Shown here: positions 26,909 through 40,100 of the stretch, in pieces
Position numbering within the stretch: position 1 is the stretch's first letter
Layout of the letters: every line of letters begins with the position of its first letter
Source of the DNA: Liolophura sinensis
Lineage: Eukaryota > Mollusca > Polyplacophora > Chitonida > Chitonidae
Direction of reading: 5' to 3'
DNA: 64,000 bases
NCBI RefSeq assembly: GCF_032854445.1
Contig: NC_088300.1
Coordinates: 28,255,608-28,319,607 of the forward strand
Notes under the pieces: generated by a model
Seen by the model: the letters and a program-made list of their open reading frames with translations, nothing else
Databases searched by the model: none
Told to the model about the DNA's origin: nothing
Made by a program: the position numbers and the translations under genes

Positions 26909-28621
26909 CTGAAAACAAAAATACAACATGGCTGATCATAGCTGTCGGAATAAAAGAAGCTCTATTTTTATTATTTCTGTAAAAATTCTGACTTCTATAC
27001 ACCTGTCACAAATTTTAATCAACCATGAACCCGTTAACGTTTTTTTTTTTTATTTATATTTACTTTTATCATAAAGAGAAGCTTTCAAAAATGCGGAAAT
27101 CAAGACAATCTAAACCACTTTTCGTATCAACGAAGAGGATTATAGCCCGCTTAAAGTCAGTCGAAACAAGCTGTGTAGATACGCTTTTGTTCTCTTTTCT
27201 GCAACTCGTTACTGTTTGTGTATGGTACTGCCAGTAAAGAATATTGGTAGTTCGCAAGCACAGCCTAGTATAGCAGAAAGTGTTATTTTTCAACACAGCT
27301 TGTGTAACCGGCTTGCGTTGGTGGGAAATCTTGAGCAATCCTGTCCTTTAATTAACACTTACCGACAGAGCCGCTCCCATCATACTGTCTTTGAGGAAAG
27401 GGTTTGGGCTAAGGAAAGCTAGCACCACTATGTAGACCCCGACTAAAGTCCCCAGTCCTGTCAAGGCGCCCATCATTGGGCGTGACTTCAAGGGAAGGAA
27501 GAGCGCCAGCACACAAGCTGCCGGATTGGCAATGGTAGCCAGCGTTACAGCGAGATGGTACGCTTCGCTCCCGTAAGGCAAAACTGAATAGGATTGCACT
27601 GACAATAAGAAACTATTGGCAAGGAATGTTGTCCAACCAATGAGTAACAATAAGTAAGCATATTGTCCCCGGGTTACTTTCCGTCTGCTCTTGTCGCTGC
27701 CTCCACTATTTTTCCGTTCTATTTTCATTTCTTTACTGTGGTACCCAGTTTTGTACTTCACTTCATCAAAGGCACTGGGGTCGTCTTTCGTACACTCGTC
27801 AACTTTTGCAATGCTCATGTTGTTGTTGTCTGTTTGTTCTGGTTTATCATTATCAGGTGGAGCTATTTCCTCCTCCCCCGTAAAAGGACGTATATGTTCT
27901 CTCTTACACGCTGGGAAATACATGAGCATTGTATAGGCTCCTGCTGATATTACCTGCATCGACCCAAGAAAGATGAAGAAATACATGACAGAGAATCTGG
28001 GTTCTCGAAACGTTGGCTCGAAGGCGAAACTTGTTGAGTTGTACCAAGAACCGTTATCAAAGTCGCTGATCTCTATGCTTTTGTTTGTACAGTAGATATC
28101 CCCTACGCCCTGAGCCAATGCCACTAGGCCAGGCAGTAACCCGCTCATCCCTTCCCCCAGAAAATAGGTGGTCATATACGGTTCCTGGAAGACGCCCATT
28201 GCCGTGATGAAAAACAATGGAGGAGGTGCAGTCCATGATAGACAGACAGAAGTGGAGGGGAGAACAGCGCTGTGCTGTGAAGCGAGCCGAAAACTATGGA
28301 CGTCATGTCCCAGAGGTACGCCAACAAGAAACTCGCGGCGGTTCCCAGAAAAGCGATAAAGTAGATGGCCGGTTTCTCTGTAACTTTCTTGGGACACAGG
28401 ATGTTCCCGGCAGTGTAGAGGAGGGGTGCGATGTTGGCCAGCTGAAGGATGATCGTCATGTAGGAGCCTAGGGACCAGCCCTCGGGTAGAAAGAAAACTA
28501 AGATAGGCAGCTCCACCCAAATCCCGTTCACGGCCAGATTCGAACCCATGCCGAACAGAGCGGCGAGCACGTGAATGAAAGGCCTGGTGTCGCCGCACCC
28601 CTTACAAACGTCCAACTGCAT
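26705..28621 (-). CDS. SLC52A3-like: Riboflavin transporter, SLC52 family (two coding exons, two internal frame breaks)
   Basis: A multi-pass plasma-membrane carrier expected to import riboflavin (vitamin B2). Coding exons are 28621-27363 and 26908-26705, joined in phase 0 by a GTAAGT donor (27362) and a TTTTCAG acceptor (26909). Without the two surplus bases the product is about 486 residues; human SLC52A3 is about 469. Family marks are NGIWVELP (residues 32-39), LPEGW (45-49) and QLANI (60-64) in the N-terminal membrane segments. They are followed by EPYMTTYFLGEGMSGLLPG and VALAQGVG, then an NGSW/NST sequon loop. A long polar acidic and basic loop lies between the two membrane bundles, and hydrophobic helices run to the C terminus. 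ATG 28621 is chosen because it directly precedes the conserved N-terminal segment; a TTTGCTACAG acceptor 18 bases upstream implies a separate 5' UTR exon. Family identity is secure; the exact paralogue (A1, A2 or A3) is not. Two +1 breaks at 28257-28260 and 28210-28214 interrupt the frame, so the gene may be functional with assembly errors, or a recent pseudogene. Confidence 0.9.
27363..28621 (-). CDS. SLC52A3-like: SLC52 coding exon 1, with two +1 frame breaks
   Basis: Carries the start and most of the membrane segments. The frame from ATG 28621 runs through SLHSTALF. It then breaks in a four-base run (GGGG on +, 28257-28260) and continues in the next frame as CLSIMDCTSSIVF. It breaks again at an A5 run on + (28210-28214) and continues as FITAMGVFQEPYMTTYF to the donor at 27362. 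Counting one base fewer in each run gives a continuous SLC52-like segment. The stretch between the breaks still encodes family-like residues, so the damage is recent or artefactual. The exon ends exactly between codons after SMMGAALS. Confidence 0.9.
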
Positions 28622-28640
28622 CTTGTCCGATGATTCGGCC
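28622..28640 (-). other. 5' UTR part of the SLC52 first coding exon
   Basis: A pyrimidine-rich TTTGATTTGCTACAG precedes GCCGAATCATCGGACAAG and the ATG. The message therefore probably starts in a separate non-coding exon further right, which I could not locate. Confidence 0.55.
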
Positions 28641-28824
28641 TGTAGCAAATCAAAATAAAAACGTCTGTTTAAAATGTGCACATATGTGTATTTAATGATT
28701 GATAGATTTCTCATAGGCAAAGAAACCCCTATTCTGTTGTGAAAGTCAGAGGAAAGATCATTAAGCAATACCAATGCAGGAAAATACTTCGTTTTTTTTA
28801 AAGACTTTTTCAAAGAGTCTAAAA

Positions 28825-28827
<3 letters not shown>

Positions 28828-28919
<92 letters not shown>
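28828..28919. repeat. (TA)n microsatellite upstream of SLC52
   Basis: About 46 TA units some 200 bases upstream of the SLC52 start codon exon, within its presumed first intron. Confidence 0.97.
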
Positions 28920-28921
<2 letters not shown>

Positions 28922-31900
28922 AGTGAATGTATTCCAAACGTATGCGTAGGTGAGGTCAACTTAATACCAACTTGTTCCCAGGTTATTACCAATGTTTCTG
29001 TTCCGTGAAAAACGTAATTTTGGAAAAATTATATGAAGAAAACATATTTGCTTTACAGGACAGTGTCTAAAGATCTTTCATCATATATCTTCATTTTCGA
29101 GTTTGTTAATTTTCGTTTCTTATTCATTTAACTATAGAGATCTCCATTTAGCAAACCTTTGGCGATTAAGGTGGTTACTAAAATTAAGTAAACTCCTAGG
29201 CAAATCAATATAGATATTTCAAAAGATTTAAACAGAACGAACGGCACATGTAAAAGTCCAAATTAATAACCATCTCTTCCAAACGCCACGAATTTCCCAG
29301 ACAATAGGTTAATTTAGATGTACAGAAAGTACAACATGGACAAACGTGCTGATGAAGTGGATTAATATGCATATTGTTGCATAATTCTATTGGATAGAAC
29401 TAAAGAGGCCTAACGGCACATGCAGATGTCCATATTCTGAGATATACCGTTCACAAAGATGGGGACAGACACAGGTATGTATAACAATACTCCTGAGCCC
29501 TAAGGGCTCTTGGAGAAAACCCTTCCCCCCAACACGTAAATAAATAAATAAATAAACAGACTAACGCTGCGTCCCTTCTCACTCCTAGTTATACCTTCTT
29601 CAAAATAAAATATAGTTTGGACGCGCTCTTCAAGGTGTAGCTTTGTATGCTCTAGTATGAATTGAAAAATATTGGCCTTTATTATACAACAGGGCATTTT
29701 TCAGTTGTACCGTGGGGAGAATATGTTAAATGTTTATATGACCATCTTTCATCACATAAATTATACAAAGGCACTGGATTAGTTGTTTCTTTTCGATGCC
29801 GAAGATATGTTGGATTTGAAGTCCGTTTTTCGGTTTTGTTATTCCAACGTCACTTACTCTACCGATAGGTGTCGCCACAGTTTGTATCCACAGTGACCGA
29901 TGATACAATCTCAGATGGCGGGTAGAAAATTTAAGTTAATTATTAGTAAATACTGATGTAAAAAAAAAACTACCCAGAAAGGTAATGTTAAGCTCTTTCT
30001 TCAAAACATGACTTTGTAAAAGTTACCACTAAGACTTCGTCCCACTGACATGTGTTTTATGCCGTTCTGAGGTTTAGAGTTGTGGTGTGGTATTGTTGTT
30101 GTTGTTATACTTATGTGACGATGGCACTGGTGCACTAACATCGGTAGCAAAGTTCAGGCAATTCAGCTGTGGCAGAGATGGGTAAAAAAAAAACCATAAA
30201 TATTTTATAAACGCGACCAGGAGCATTTAAAGCTGTTCAAACATGCATGAAAACTTAATTTACTTACGTGTGAAAAAGCATGACAGAATGAGTGTTCTGC
30301 AGCGCGTACGTACGCGGGTTTCAAAATGACAGAAATAGAAAGGGTAAATGACAAATCACCCAGTGCGAGGGATTAAGGCAGACAACACTTTGATGAAGAA
30401 GGTGAATCAGATATATCAGATGGTTGATGTAATGCGAGGCATGAAGATTGAATGGTTCTGAATCGTTTTGACTTGACCTGTGTTACTTGTGATTAGAGGC
30501 CTACCAAACTCTGACATTTCTGTTTCGAAACCTAGAGTGGTTTCAGTTAGTTTTTAGCAACAGATTCTGTGCTATATCCAGAAAGTGCAGATCCAAAATA
30601 ATGATAAATAATAAAAGAGTGTGTTTCACTTGACATGCAGCAATATTTCAGACTACAAAGATACATGTATTTAATGTGTTCCTTATTTGTGTGATATCAT
30701 TAACATGGTGCTATATGCAGTTTTTTAGTGTCAGAGTGACAGCGACATCCCAGTGCTAAATAGTGTCACCACATTATGGCATGATGGTTAGGGTGTGTGC
30801 GTCTCTTTTAACAGATGGCAGTATTCATGTTTAGGTTAAATGACCACCAGAAAATCATTAGTTTTGTAACATTTGACTACAAAACCCTTCGACAGAAATT
30901 ATTAAAAATGTTACCCAATAACATTGTTATTCTTACTAGTCTGCTTTTTTCTTTACCTGGCGTCAAATCTTAGAATATTTACTGGTCAGTCATATTGACC
31001 TCTTTTGTTTCTGATGAAGGTCATATGCTGATATCAACTTTATTATATTGGTCCTTCTACCTCCATGGGCAGAATTCATGTACATTGATGTTGAATCAAC
31101 TTAAAACTTACAACAACAGAGTCAAACTACAAATTAAAATACAGCTTCTGTAAGCATACTAGTTTATGGATCATTTGGGCTGATTTTTATTCAGGATACA
31201 GCACTCTGGGTTGTCAGTAATTTAATGTTGCATTTTTTTTGTTACTATGGCCATGTAATAAAAAAATTTATATCCAAAACTTGGAAATGTCAAATTTGAA
31301 ATATTTAATGAATCATCAGTCAATTCTGATGACATGAAAGTTTTTATAGTAATTACATGTTCATATGGATGTATTTCAGGACCAGAAACAATGTAATGTG
31401 ATATCATTTCAGTTGTCTCCATTCTTACATGCCAATATTTGACAACTCCAAGCTTTGTTTAGGGAAGATGCAGGCAATTATTACACTAGAGCTGCAGACA
31501 GCAGCTGATGGACTGGATGTTTTTCTCTGAGATTACATGTCTAAGGGGTGAACGTTCATAATAATGTGGACCGATTGGTTTTTATCATGTAAACTCTGCT
31601 TTATCTAAAGTTTGGTATGTAAATCTTAATGATGCAAGATAAGGCCTTAAAAAGATACTTTAATGTCAACACTCAAGTTTTTCTGATCAGAAATTAATTA
31701 AACTTCACAAAAAACAACTTGATCTCGTTGGAATCAAGCAAAATGTGCTCACTCAAAAATTTGAAACATTAGGTGAAATATAGTACATGTCTATAGTGGC
31801 AAAAAACAGTCGAGCCACATGTTCGGATGTAAAACTGTAATACTGACACTGGCTCAAAATCCCAACACAAATAGTAGTTTTAATAATTATACAAGTTTGT

Positions 31901-33337
31901 ACAAACTTGAAGAGACATGATAGTATCCAAGTTGGTTAACTGAGGTAAAATAATCTAATATATATGAAAGAACAGTGATTGTTGGAAATAACCCAATTTT
32001 CTTCCAAAACGGGACTGATTACAGTTATAGCACATAGAAAATTATGCGGCAGAACAAATTAAAAGTACAGTCTGAATCCAAGTCCATTCTGCTCAAAAAC
32101 TTTCTATATTAAATGATTTTTGTTTTTAAGATTCAGCTGATTGACCAAAAAATACCAATAAACACCTTGATGTGCAAGAAATTCCAACTATTTAAATGGT
32201 GCAGTGATAGATCTGTATGGTTTTTAAATAGTGTATCCAAGACTTATTACAATGTGTAGTTTAGTGTCCTGTAATATTTTACAAGATATTAGATCAACTT
32301 TACCTCTCTGTTACAGTCTATCCTTAGAAATTCAGTGGTTGAGTGAAGAGTAACTCTTACAGGCTTTTGATTTGGTGAAATATCCAGTTTCTGTGCGTAC
32401 TGCCTTTCGTGGACACGTGTAACAAAAACTGTGTTTAGGTACACATCCCCGATAGCTAATACATGTAACTTTGCATGACCATGCAACTGAGATATGAACA
32501 GGCTAAATTTCCTCATGCCTTGAGGTTACCAATGTTCCCACCAGCCATGTTGCATCCTGATTTGTAGCTGCCTTTTGTTGCACAGATTACCATGTGATCG
32601 GGTTTCTTTAAAGAACCTCATCATATGACTGGGTCAGATAGTTTAATTGACAGTCATATGATTGACCCATGTTAAGTTGTGTGTATAGAGTTTGCTACTA
32701 ACTGTTAATCAATATATGTTTTTGTATATCATTTGCATGATTTGTTCAGAATAGGTTTTATTAAAAGACTGCTCATAGTTATTGACCTGGGAATTATCTG
32801 AATTGTATAGATAAATTTTACTAATTACATTAATTTATTTTATACATATGGAAATTATCTGCCCTGCCTTTAGTCTTCCAGATTAAAATAACTTGTATTG
32901 GTTGGGCATGGACACTTGATACATACATGTATACAAAACGCATTAGTTTTTTGAGAATTAGTGCAGTAAAATGTCTCATACATGTATGGACATGTGCATG
33001 TAAGAGTATTATTAAACTTGCAAAAAGAATGGAAAATAACTGTAAATAATGGAAATTCTCATGTGTTTTTGACTGCCCTTGTGACAATACCTTTTGTAAG
33101 ACAAGAAAATTATGGTAGATAGAATGGGATTTTTTTCGTTTTAACAAAATGATGCATTTAAAGATAAAATACATTCAAAATTAAAAAATTAAAATATTTT
33201 CTGGAGACAAGCTCAATGAAAGCATTTCTTTTTGAGTTACAAATGCACTCTTGAACACATGAACAACTTTGTCATTATCTCTGTCTTGTCTCTTAACTGT
33301 TACTCCTTAATTGACACTATTTTCCCCCTGTTTTCAG
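28920..33337. other. Intergenic region between divergent SLC52 and HEATR4
   Basis: It should hold both promoters and 5' UTR exons. I could not place either. CG-containing sequence at 30295-30320 (GCAGCGCGTACGTACGCGGG) is one candidate. An AAATAAAT run lies at 29536-29558. Confidence 0.5.
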
Positions 33338-34174
33338 ATCCAGAACCTGCACAGTTATGTCCAAAACTTCCAACAAGATGAATCTTCCTACCCTTTTTCC
33401 TTGTGGGTCCAAAGTGAATGTCCCACAAATGGGTTCCGATGAGGGACTCAACCTTGTGAAGCCCAAGACTCTCCCTCCCTTTCTAAATACGCTGGGAAAT
33501 AAAAGTGGTCCAGTTAGCAGGAATTACATTAAGAAGATCAGCACTGACATTGTCTTCAGTGAAGATGTTGTCAGGGACAGATGTTTTCACATGTTGCCTT
33601 ACGATGAAAAATACTTTTATGAAGCCCTTGATCTTAGTACTCTTATATCTGTACCTAATAAAAGTCATATTCCACTAAGCCGTCACAACAGCCGATTGCC
33701 CTTGTCCAGACATATGCCATGCCATCTGACGAAAACTCCAACCCATCTAAAACCTATGTCCCATAAAAAGTGTTTGAAAATTGACGACACTGAGAGTAAA
33801 CTGTCGGAGGGGAGATCCACAAAACTGGGTGGGGGGAAAGACACGCCCCAGAGGTCCCCAGTCTTCATGACGGAGAGTGAGGGCAGCGGGGATGAGGACA
33901 AAGACGCCAAATCAACCACCAAACCTGACACTGACAGTAAGCATGGGTGGGATGCCTATCTGATGTCAATGCTAAGTTCTAGTACTGCCCACTGGATTGT
34001 GCACAAGAGGATGTCCCCGTGTGAGGAGCAAAGCACTCTGAACAGCTTACTGCTGAAGTGGCATGGACAGCCAGAGCACACAGACCTGATCAGGGAGGAC
34101 ATGAGTGAGGAGTTTGACCTTGCTAGCCCACATGATAAAATACAGAAAAAACCCTGGAAAAAAAGTGAAGCCAA
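33338..34174 (+). CDS. HEATR4: HEATR4 exon 1 (first coding exon)
   Basis: The exon opens after CCCTGTTTTCAG; ATG 33357 is the first in-frame start and nothing upstream in the exon looks coding. It gives 272 codons plus 2 bases before a GTAAGC donor at 34175. Residues 1-60 include the segment STDIVFSEDVVRDRCFHMLP, family-like as I recall it. A polar, Ser/Asp/Lys-rich linker (about 150-195) follows. The end contains HGWDAYLMSMLSSSTAHWIV and LLKWHGQPEHTDLIREDM, probable helical segments. Confidence 0.85.
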
Positions 34175-37100
34175 GTAAGCAACACTCTTATTCTGAACCA
34201 TTTCTTCTAAAAGTTAAAAAAAAGAAAAATTGTCTTTCAGAAACAAGCTATCATGCAATATGTTCTGCACCCTGAAATTGATTTCATTAAGAAGTCGTTT
34301 CAGAAAATTCAAATGATACTTTTTATGGCAACACTTTAATTTTACTGATGGGAAATAAATTAACTTCACTAAAAACTCTCAAGTGGCCCAATAAGTCTTG
34401 TGAATCAGTCAGAATCAGGCAAACTGTCTCTTGCAAAAAGCTTAACGTAGTGGAATTCAGTGCATATGTTTACAAAAAATGTTTATATTCCTATTTGAAA
34501 TCATTGCATTGGCAGCATAAGAGAACAAAGTACTTCTAGTGTGTTTTGATGATTTTGAGAAAAAAAATATTAATGACTCGACAAGAAATTCCAGATACAC
34601 ATGTAATATATGCTGATACAACTCGTAATATAAGGATACAATTATTTTGAGACAAAAGCTCTTAAGTCACACTAAAATATGTGTGTAACTATATACCATT
34701 AACATTCATACATAGGCCATGACAAAGAGAACTTTTTGTCCATACTACGTGTATAATTGTAACTGAAGCCAGAAATTGTTGGACTACTGCAACTGATGAA
34801 GTTTCCTTGTCCCGTACAAACGTGTTCATAAATAACAATGTTAAAGATATTAGTACCATATGGACTTTTGTGCCAGAGTTTTGATTTGTTATCAGTTTAA
34901 CCTACCTTATAACTGACTTGTCTTGATGCTCCGCAGTGTCTGACAAGTCTTAACCGAGAGACCACAAGTCAGTTTTTGAGGTCTACCTGGTCTCATGGAT
35001 AATTAAAACCTATCCTCCACACGATTGTTGCAGTTCAGAATCTATAATAAGACTGATGATTGGCTTATGCATGAATTTCATTTCATGCTTGACTGTCCTC
35101 ATAATGGCTGGCCTTTAATTACGCCGTCTTCTTGCGTGGTGTGCAATATTTGCAAATTCAGAATAATCACGCATTTTTATTATGGACAGGAAGAGCGAGG
35201 GGGAGAGAATAATACATTGGATCCTGCTGTTATTTTGATGTCAATTTAGTACCACTTCACATTTAAAATTTCATTGCTCATGTTTTTACCTATGACGACA
35301 ATGCTACCTGTAGTCAAACATCACTTTTATTGTCTACCACATTCAGCACTTACAAAAGTAGCTGATGATTGAGATCGTTCATGCACATTTATACATGATA
35401 GTTAATCTGCTTGCTTCTTGAGATTTCATGTGTAGGCACATGTTGGTTAACCCGTTAGCTGTCCAGTAGCAGACACTGTGGTTAAGCAGTCTTAAATGAC
35501 ACACAGAGAAGATTAGATATCATCTCTAACTTTACAAAATGTCATAATTCTTCTATTCAGCACAACAGGGAATGTAAATCTGTTTCATATAGCAAATCAT
35601 TTTTTTAATGCGTACCAGTACAGTACATGCAAATTATTGGGCACTTTGTTCTCTAACTACAACCTTTTTTTTCACCATATTCCAATGCAATTTTTACCAC
35701 AACGCCTTATTCCACCTTGCTAACATTGAAACAGTGGTTTATGGTTAGGTAGAACTTGTGTGATTAGTCGCAACTACTTCTGGTACAATTTTTTTACTTT
35801 GTTCTAAGGTTTGTCACAAGTCCATTGCCTTTTATGTATTAATTGCCTTACTCTAGACGATCATTAAGAATACATGTATAATCGTTGGGCATATTTGAAC
35901 CAATCCTCAGAAAAGGTCACTTCCCTAACAATGTTAATTTCTTTGAAATTCCTATCTTTCTTTCATTAAGCCACACCAATTAAAGTGTTTGTATTATGGC
36001 AAGAATGACTCTTTTCTGAATGTTGGAGGAGGGTATAAAAATAAAATAAAACAGAAAAATCACCTAATTTGTGGGAAATCTGGCTGTCCCAATAATGTTC
36101 CTGTTATTACATGTGATTGGATAACCTTGAAAAACCAAAAAATCACACACTCACCCACCCAAAAAAAAAAAAAGAAAAAAAACAAAAAAAAATATTACCT
36201 GGCAAAATATAAAGGTAGATTTTCGATTAAATTTTGGTTCCAATTTTTGGTTCCAGAATACAAAAAAAAAATTCCGGCTGACTTACACCATTTTGTTTTA
36301 TATTTCGCCCCAAGAAGAATTTTTTAGGATGGCCCTATATGATTACTTTGTCAAATCTAGCAGTGTCATTACTTTTTGTCAAGATATTCTACATGTCCAT
36401 ATCTGAATTAGTTTTGCTTAATTTGGTGCTCCCAAGGAAATCAGCTTTCCTACGCACGTACTTCCCCCGTAGTGTATTCTAGATTCATGCCGGTTATGCT
36501 TGTATTAATCCTTTCCCGTGTTCCTCAGAGGCTAATAAGAATGTGGACCTGGGTAATGTTGATTCCACAATTTATTGTTGGATATGAATTGCATATTTTG
36601 TTGTGTTATACCTTTAATGATAAAGTTGTGGCACGTAAAACGCATGGGCTTTGTTAAGACAAATCTGTTACACTCTTACCTTTTGAGATCATAATCTATC
36701 TAACCTTTTAAAGATTGAAATAAGGAAAAAAACAATAAATAAAACTAAAAATGTTTTGGCAATCTCTGCAAGTGCTTTATAGAAAGCCATTTAAAACATG
36801 TACATGCATATATCAGTTTATACACCAGCATTGAACCTTCCCATGTTAACAATTTTTCCATACATGGAAGAAGGCTCTGCTCAGGTGCTATATATAAATG
36901 TACCTGGGAGTTTAATAAATATGGGCTTGTAGAGGGTCAAGTACATGTACTAACTTCATGGATCACTGCCTGAATATATGTACATGTAATTGTATCCTTT
37001 GGTGCATGTACATGGATTTAATTGACTCTTCATGTACATGTACACCTGGCTACATGAACATTTAGATCTACATTTCAGTCTGTAAGACAGAAAGACAGAC

Positions 37101-40100
37101 AGACAGACAGACACAGTCTAAATCAAAGTCTCCTTGGTTTAGGTAATAATCAACAGTGAGTTTGTTGCCAGTCATGTATACTGTCATCACAAAACCAGGC
37201 CTAGATTCTTCCTCCATGGTCATGTGACTCATTTGCAATGTGGCGTATCGTCTATGATTCTACTATTATCCTCTTAAAGGGTCGATGGTGCCAAATAGTT
37301 TGGGCACCCATTTGCAAAGCTGTCAGCCATTTTCATATGATTAAATAACACAAAGTATGAAAATTTTATCAATTAGGACCCCAAACTTCTGATCCCCAAA
37401 TTCTTTTGATGGGCTCAAAAATTCTATGGATGAGGCCCTGCTCTTAGTATACAAACAATTATCTCTGTTATCTCAGCTCACTGAATCATCAGACCTGTGC
37501 TGTCATTCTCAATACGAAAATGTTTTCTCACCACTATCTCAACCCAACTATAATACAGGAACAGTGAGTCGTCTATGGTTCTGTTTCTGCCGATGTGCAT
37601 GTACATTAACATACAATAAAACTCAGCTCGAATGCATTCTGACAACACAGTCATCTACAGTTTTGTGATCATTTTGTCACATTTTAGTGCATAGACTCTT
37701 GTGTACTTAAATACTGTGGAATTGCATGACCTCCTTTGTAAATTCCATTTATTAACAGTGCAAACACTTGTTTAAAAAACTTAAAACTAACGATAACAAA
37801 CCTCACCCGTAATTTCTTTGGTAACAATGAGTCATCTGTCATTCTGTGATCCAACCTTCACACTTTGATCATCCAGACATCAAAGTCCTTCTTGTTGTTG
37901 CAGTTTCTGTGGTGTCAAGGATGCCTCTGAAAATGTATAATCCCAACAGTTAGTTCAGATCCTGTATCTTTACTAGATGTACCAGAAATAAAAATGCTGG
38001 CATACCATCATGAGGCATTCAGACATAATACTTGTGGTATTATGTTACACTGCAATATTCACACAACAAAGCCTGTGTTCTGCCCTGTCAATCGTTCTAG
38101 TCTTTCTTTACATGCTGTATCTAGTGAATTATTTAATTGCTCATATGTGTTGTCTTTTTGTCAGTTTGCTGGACAAAGTATATGGGGAGCCTAAACCAGA
38201 GGCCAAACGCTTCAGTCTGGTATCCTCCAGTGACCTGAACATCGCGCCTGAAGGTAGGAGGAAAGAGTCCATGGGACAAACGGATATGACCGTGCCAAGC
38301 AAAGGGGTAGACCCTTACTCTGAGGATAATGCTGCACCGTTTTACAGACAACCTGCAGGTGTCCGACGACAGAAGAAACATCAGGACAGAGAAAATGCTG
38401 GTACGAATCCTATTGCCCATGAATCAAATGCTCCATACACATATGTTAATAACTCAATATGTTATTGTGGTGTTACCTATTATTAAAAATATAAATATTA
38501 CTTCAACCAGTATAAAATATCAACATTGCCATCTCTGTCTGTGTAAAAAATATGGTATTTTCCCTAAAAATTTGCCAGAAAAAATCCTATTTCAGAGGCA
38601 AATAAAAGCCTAAAATATCCCTTTATTAGTTTTTTTTCGAACAGTGAATATTTTATTTGCCAACTCCATATGTCCTGTAAAGAACGTATAATTTCATGAA
38701 ATTTTTTACCAACTTGTGTTGTATTGCTTATGTATAAAAGTGCACTATAGTTAATTATAATTATCTAGTTCACCTCGATCAGATTTAATGTAGTCCAGAA
38801 TTAAAAACAGTGCATGCTCTTCCTGTTGCACCTGTGGCGATGGTCCCATGCTGTTTTAATCAGGGAATTATGCGATGTCAATTTAATACCAATCACAGCT
38901 GATACAACGTCAATGTATACATGAGCAGTTGATGTATTTTGTGACAAAGTTGTTCAATCTCTATCATTTTCACACCTCCGTGGCTCAAATTATATACATT
39001 ATTCAATTGTACTTGAATAATGCATATTCATTGCCTAAGTGGCCATTGTACTAGTGTACTATTATGTATTCTGGTGTGGCTGTGAAATGCTAAGGCAATT
39101 AATTTAATCTCCTTGATGTACCTATGCTTCACACACCTCCCGCTGTGTGAAGATAAATTCTGTTTCTACATGTACATATGTTTGGCTACATGTGTATGTA
39201 GTTTACAAGCTCACTGTTACAGGTATCTGCATACACCTTCAGTAATCTGCCAGTGGTGAATCTGCCTTGAGGCATTTGGCTCCTGGATAGCATGATGCAT
39301 GTAGTATTCACATGTAGTTCATCTACACAGAATTATGAAATCGTCCCTGTTTTTATAGCCTTTTTTAAATTAAAGATTGTGACATACGTACATGATCTAT
39401 CTGAATAATCAAATCCATTGTTATTCTTAAATACCCAGTTCATATATAATTGGGAGACGTGCAATATGGGATTTAATTATGTTTCAAGCCTTTGTTGCAT
39501 TTTTTTATGTTTTGAAACCATACACACTTAAATACCTGCAATATTCCATAATTCTCTGTATAATTAAAATAACTTCCTGCACAGTACCTTGACTGTGCTA
39601 AGTTTATAAGTTCACTTAATACAGTTAATCTTATAATTTTGTTCTAATGAAGCATAACATTTTTATTTTATTAGAGCATAGATGCTATTCTGATATCCCG
39701 TGTTGTTTAAACTATTGTCTTTTAGTCTTACAGTACATGTGTGTGTTATCTTAAATACATGTATATGATTTTGTGATAAAGTGCAAAACACAAGTTAGAA
39801 TAGGCATGGGTTCAATCCCAGCCTTGGAATGAATGAATGAATGGTTATGGCTTAATGCCACATTGGCAGCCTGGCCTTGGACAGGGAATTTTACATGCTG
39901 GAAAGTGGGTGTTTTTGCCTTGGCTCTCCTGTTCCTTCCCACCATAAACTGACAGCTGTCATAGATATATGTAAATGAAAATTTTTTTATTTGATTTGAT
40001 TACTGTTTTACACCATACTTAAGAATGTTCAGATACATAAATGCTGTTGTTGGCATTAGCCAGCTGATCATATACATGTAATTTGTGTAGTTCTTTCAGG

